From Parachlamydiales bacterium (GTDB taxonomy: Bacteria; Chlamydiota; Chlamydiia; Chlamydiales; Rhabdochlamydiaceae): 60,859 nucleotides of DNA. The translations under genes were made by a program, and so were the position numbers. The stretch is taken from assembly GCA_003153295.1 (NCBI GenBank), contig PLXY01000008.1:126853-187711 (forward strand), given 5' to 3'. A model generated the notes under the pieces. It did not search any database and had not been told where the DNA came from. It saw only the letters and a program-made list of their open reading frames with translations. Below are positions 59,944 through 60,859 of the stretch, piece after piece. Positions within the stretch are counted from its first letter, which is position 1, and every line of letters starts with the position of its first letter.

Positions 59944-60859
59944 TTACTGCTGTAAGTTATGATAGGCAACAGCGGCATTCTTCAAAACCTGAGGAGGAAC
60001 GTTATCCCCGTAGGCTGTGATGGCCTTTGTGTAGAACTCTGCTGCCTTCTCCCACTGCTTTAAATTAAAATAGGCAATAGCTGCAGAATGCAAAAACTTA
60101 GGAGAAACATTTTCCCCATAGGCTGTGATGGCCTTTGTGTAGAGTTCTGCGGCCTTCTCCCACTGCTTTAATTTTAAATAGGCAAGAGCTGCACCACTTA
60201 AAACCTCAGGAGGAACCTTATCTCCATAGGCTGTGATGGCCTTTGAGTAGAACTCTGCTACTTTCTCCCACTGCTTTAAGTATAAATAGGCAAGAGCTGC
60301 ATTATGCAAAACCTGAGGAGGAACGTTAGCCCCATAGGCTGTGATGCCCTTTGTGTAGAGCTCTGCTGCCTTCTCCCATTGCTCTAAGTTATGATAGGTA
60401 ACAGCTGCACTCTGCAAAACCCGGGGAGGAACGTTATCTCCATAAGCTGTAATGGCCTTTATGTAGAACTCTGCGGCTTTCCCCCACTGTTGTAATTCAA
60501 AATAGGCGGTAGCTGCATTTGTCAAAACCACAGGAGGAACGTTATCCTCATAAGCTGTGATGGCCTTTGAGTAGAGTTCTGCAGCCTTCTCCCACAGCTG
60601 TAATTTAAAATAGGCGGTAGCTGCATTTTTCAAAACCACAGGAAGAACGTTTTCTCCGTAGGCTGTAATGGCCTTTGTGGAGAGCTCTGCTGCCTTCTCC
60701 CACTGCTGCAAGCTATGATAGGCAACAGCTGCATTATGCAAAACCACAGGAAGAACGTTATCTCCGTAGGCTGTAATGGCCTTTGAGTAGAACTCTGCTG
60801 CCTTCTCCCACTGCTGTAAGTTATGATAGGCAAAAGCTGCATCACTCAAAACCTCAGGA
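59944..60859 (-). CDS. TPR-repeat protein, 5' end beyond window
   Basis: The frame is open to the right edge, so the start is missing. Eight complete 36-residue repeats are present, each W-E-K-A-A-E-x-Y-x-K-A-I-T-A-Y-G-x-N-V-x-P-x-V-L followed by A-A-x-A-Y. The repeats are TPR/Sel1-like helix pairs in a nearly perfect tandem array with 108-base period. The protein ends NLQQ-stop (TAA at 59944-59946), where every other repeat has Trp. Beyond it, the same frame continues EKAGDLFRYFLAYAQINSL to a stop at 59854. The protein is a probable host-interaction scaffold, by inference. Confidence 0.8.
   Translation of the reverse strand, partial: PEVLSDAAFAYHNLQQWEKAAEFYSKAITAYGDNVLPVVLHNAAVAYHSLQQWEKAAELSTKAITAYGENVLPVVLKNAATAYFKLQLWEKAAELYSKAITAYEDNVPPVVLTNAATAYFELQQWGKAAEFYIKAITAYGDNVPPRVLQSAAVTYHNLEQWEKAAELYTKGITAYGANVPPQVLHNAALAYLYLKQWEKVAEFYSKAITAYGDKVPPEVLSGAALAYLKLKQWEKAAELYTKAITAYGENVSPKFLHSAAIAYFNLKQWEKAAEFYTKAITAYGDNVPPQVLKNAAVAYHNLQQ

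Noticed and set aside
1..60859. CRISPR array
   Set aside because: The tandem repeats in the window are protein-coding WD40 and TPR arrays with regular codon structure, not short identical repeats with unique spacers; no cas genes are present.

Overview
This 60.9 kb window looks like chromosome of an environmental (amoeba-associated) chlamydia, most likely of the order Parachlamydiales. The assignment is inferred from gene content and no species name is claimed. It combines a conserved bacterial core (glmS, pgi, upp, trmB, exbB/exbD, nudix hydrolase, tRNA genes) with an effector-like set built from eukaryotic-type modules: a Raf-like protein kinase fused to ankyrin repeats, giant LRR-WD40 proteins, an OTU-like protease, a SET-domain protein, ankyrin proteins and TPR arrays.

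Layout. (a) 1-13.4 kb: two diverged paralogues of about 1,800 residues or more, in opposite orientation, flank a protein kinase-ankyrin gene. Each paralogue carries a nucleotidyltransferase-like motif, a kinase-fold-like segment with PI-kinase-type catalytic spacing, leucine-rich repeats and a WD40 array. The left one runs off the window edge. The right one ends at a recombination junction with a relic of an RHS-type gene. (b) 13.4-16.9 kb: a PRTase-like hypothetical, an ankyrin membrane protein, two decayed tRNA sequences and a SET-domain gene. (c) 16.9-30.7 kb: an AsmA-like envelope protein translationally coupled to a nudix hydrolase, the OTU-like gene, glmS, a 153-bp MITE-like inverted-repeat element, a thioesterase, an ankyrin-like protein, a methyltransferase coupled to an amino-acid permease, and a dehydrogenase coupled to a phosphodiesterase. 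A 34-codon lysine-rich gene follows. (d) 30.7-38.4 kb: an unknown 655-residue protein, an S9 peptidase, a GT28-type glycosyltransferase with a leader, a lipoprotein alpha/beta hydrolase, and an MqsR/MqsA-like toxin-antitoxin pair whose antitoxin ends in a Panacea (SocA/DUF4065) domain and whose promoter carries a perfect palindrome. (e) 38.4-46.6 kb: small secreted paralogues, DinD, an epimerase, a YciE-like protein, MgtC, a degenerate alpha/beta hydrolase, an Asp/Glu racemase and a secreted sugar-lactone oxidase-like flavoprotein.

(f) 46.8-53.7 kb: tRNA-Leu(UAG) and a minus-strand envelope operon (exbB, exbD, TPR lipoprotein, LpoB-like lipoprotein, upp). Opposite lie trmB and a hypothetical gene whose 3' end runs antisense through tRNA-Pro(UGG). 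A protein with the GxxH motifs of the EreA/ChaN/TIKI superfamily comes next. (g) 53.7-60.9 kb: pgi, a DUF952 protein, DoxX, a putative inclusion-membrane-like protein, a monooxygenase-like protein, an MFS transporter and a DUF1328 peptide. The window ends with a recF 3' relic and a 36-residue TPR array that is interrupted by a stop codon and runs off the right edge.

The strongest candidate for something undescribed is the paired giant-protein/kinase locus at 1-13.4 kb. The MqsRA-Panacea module, the OTU-like protease, the GxxH protein and the shared W-S-D-R-R C-terminal motif are the next best.
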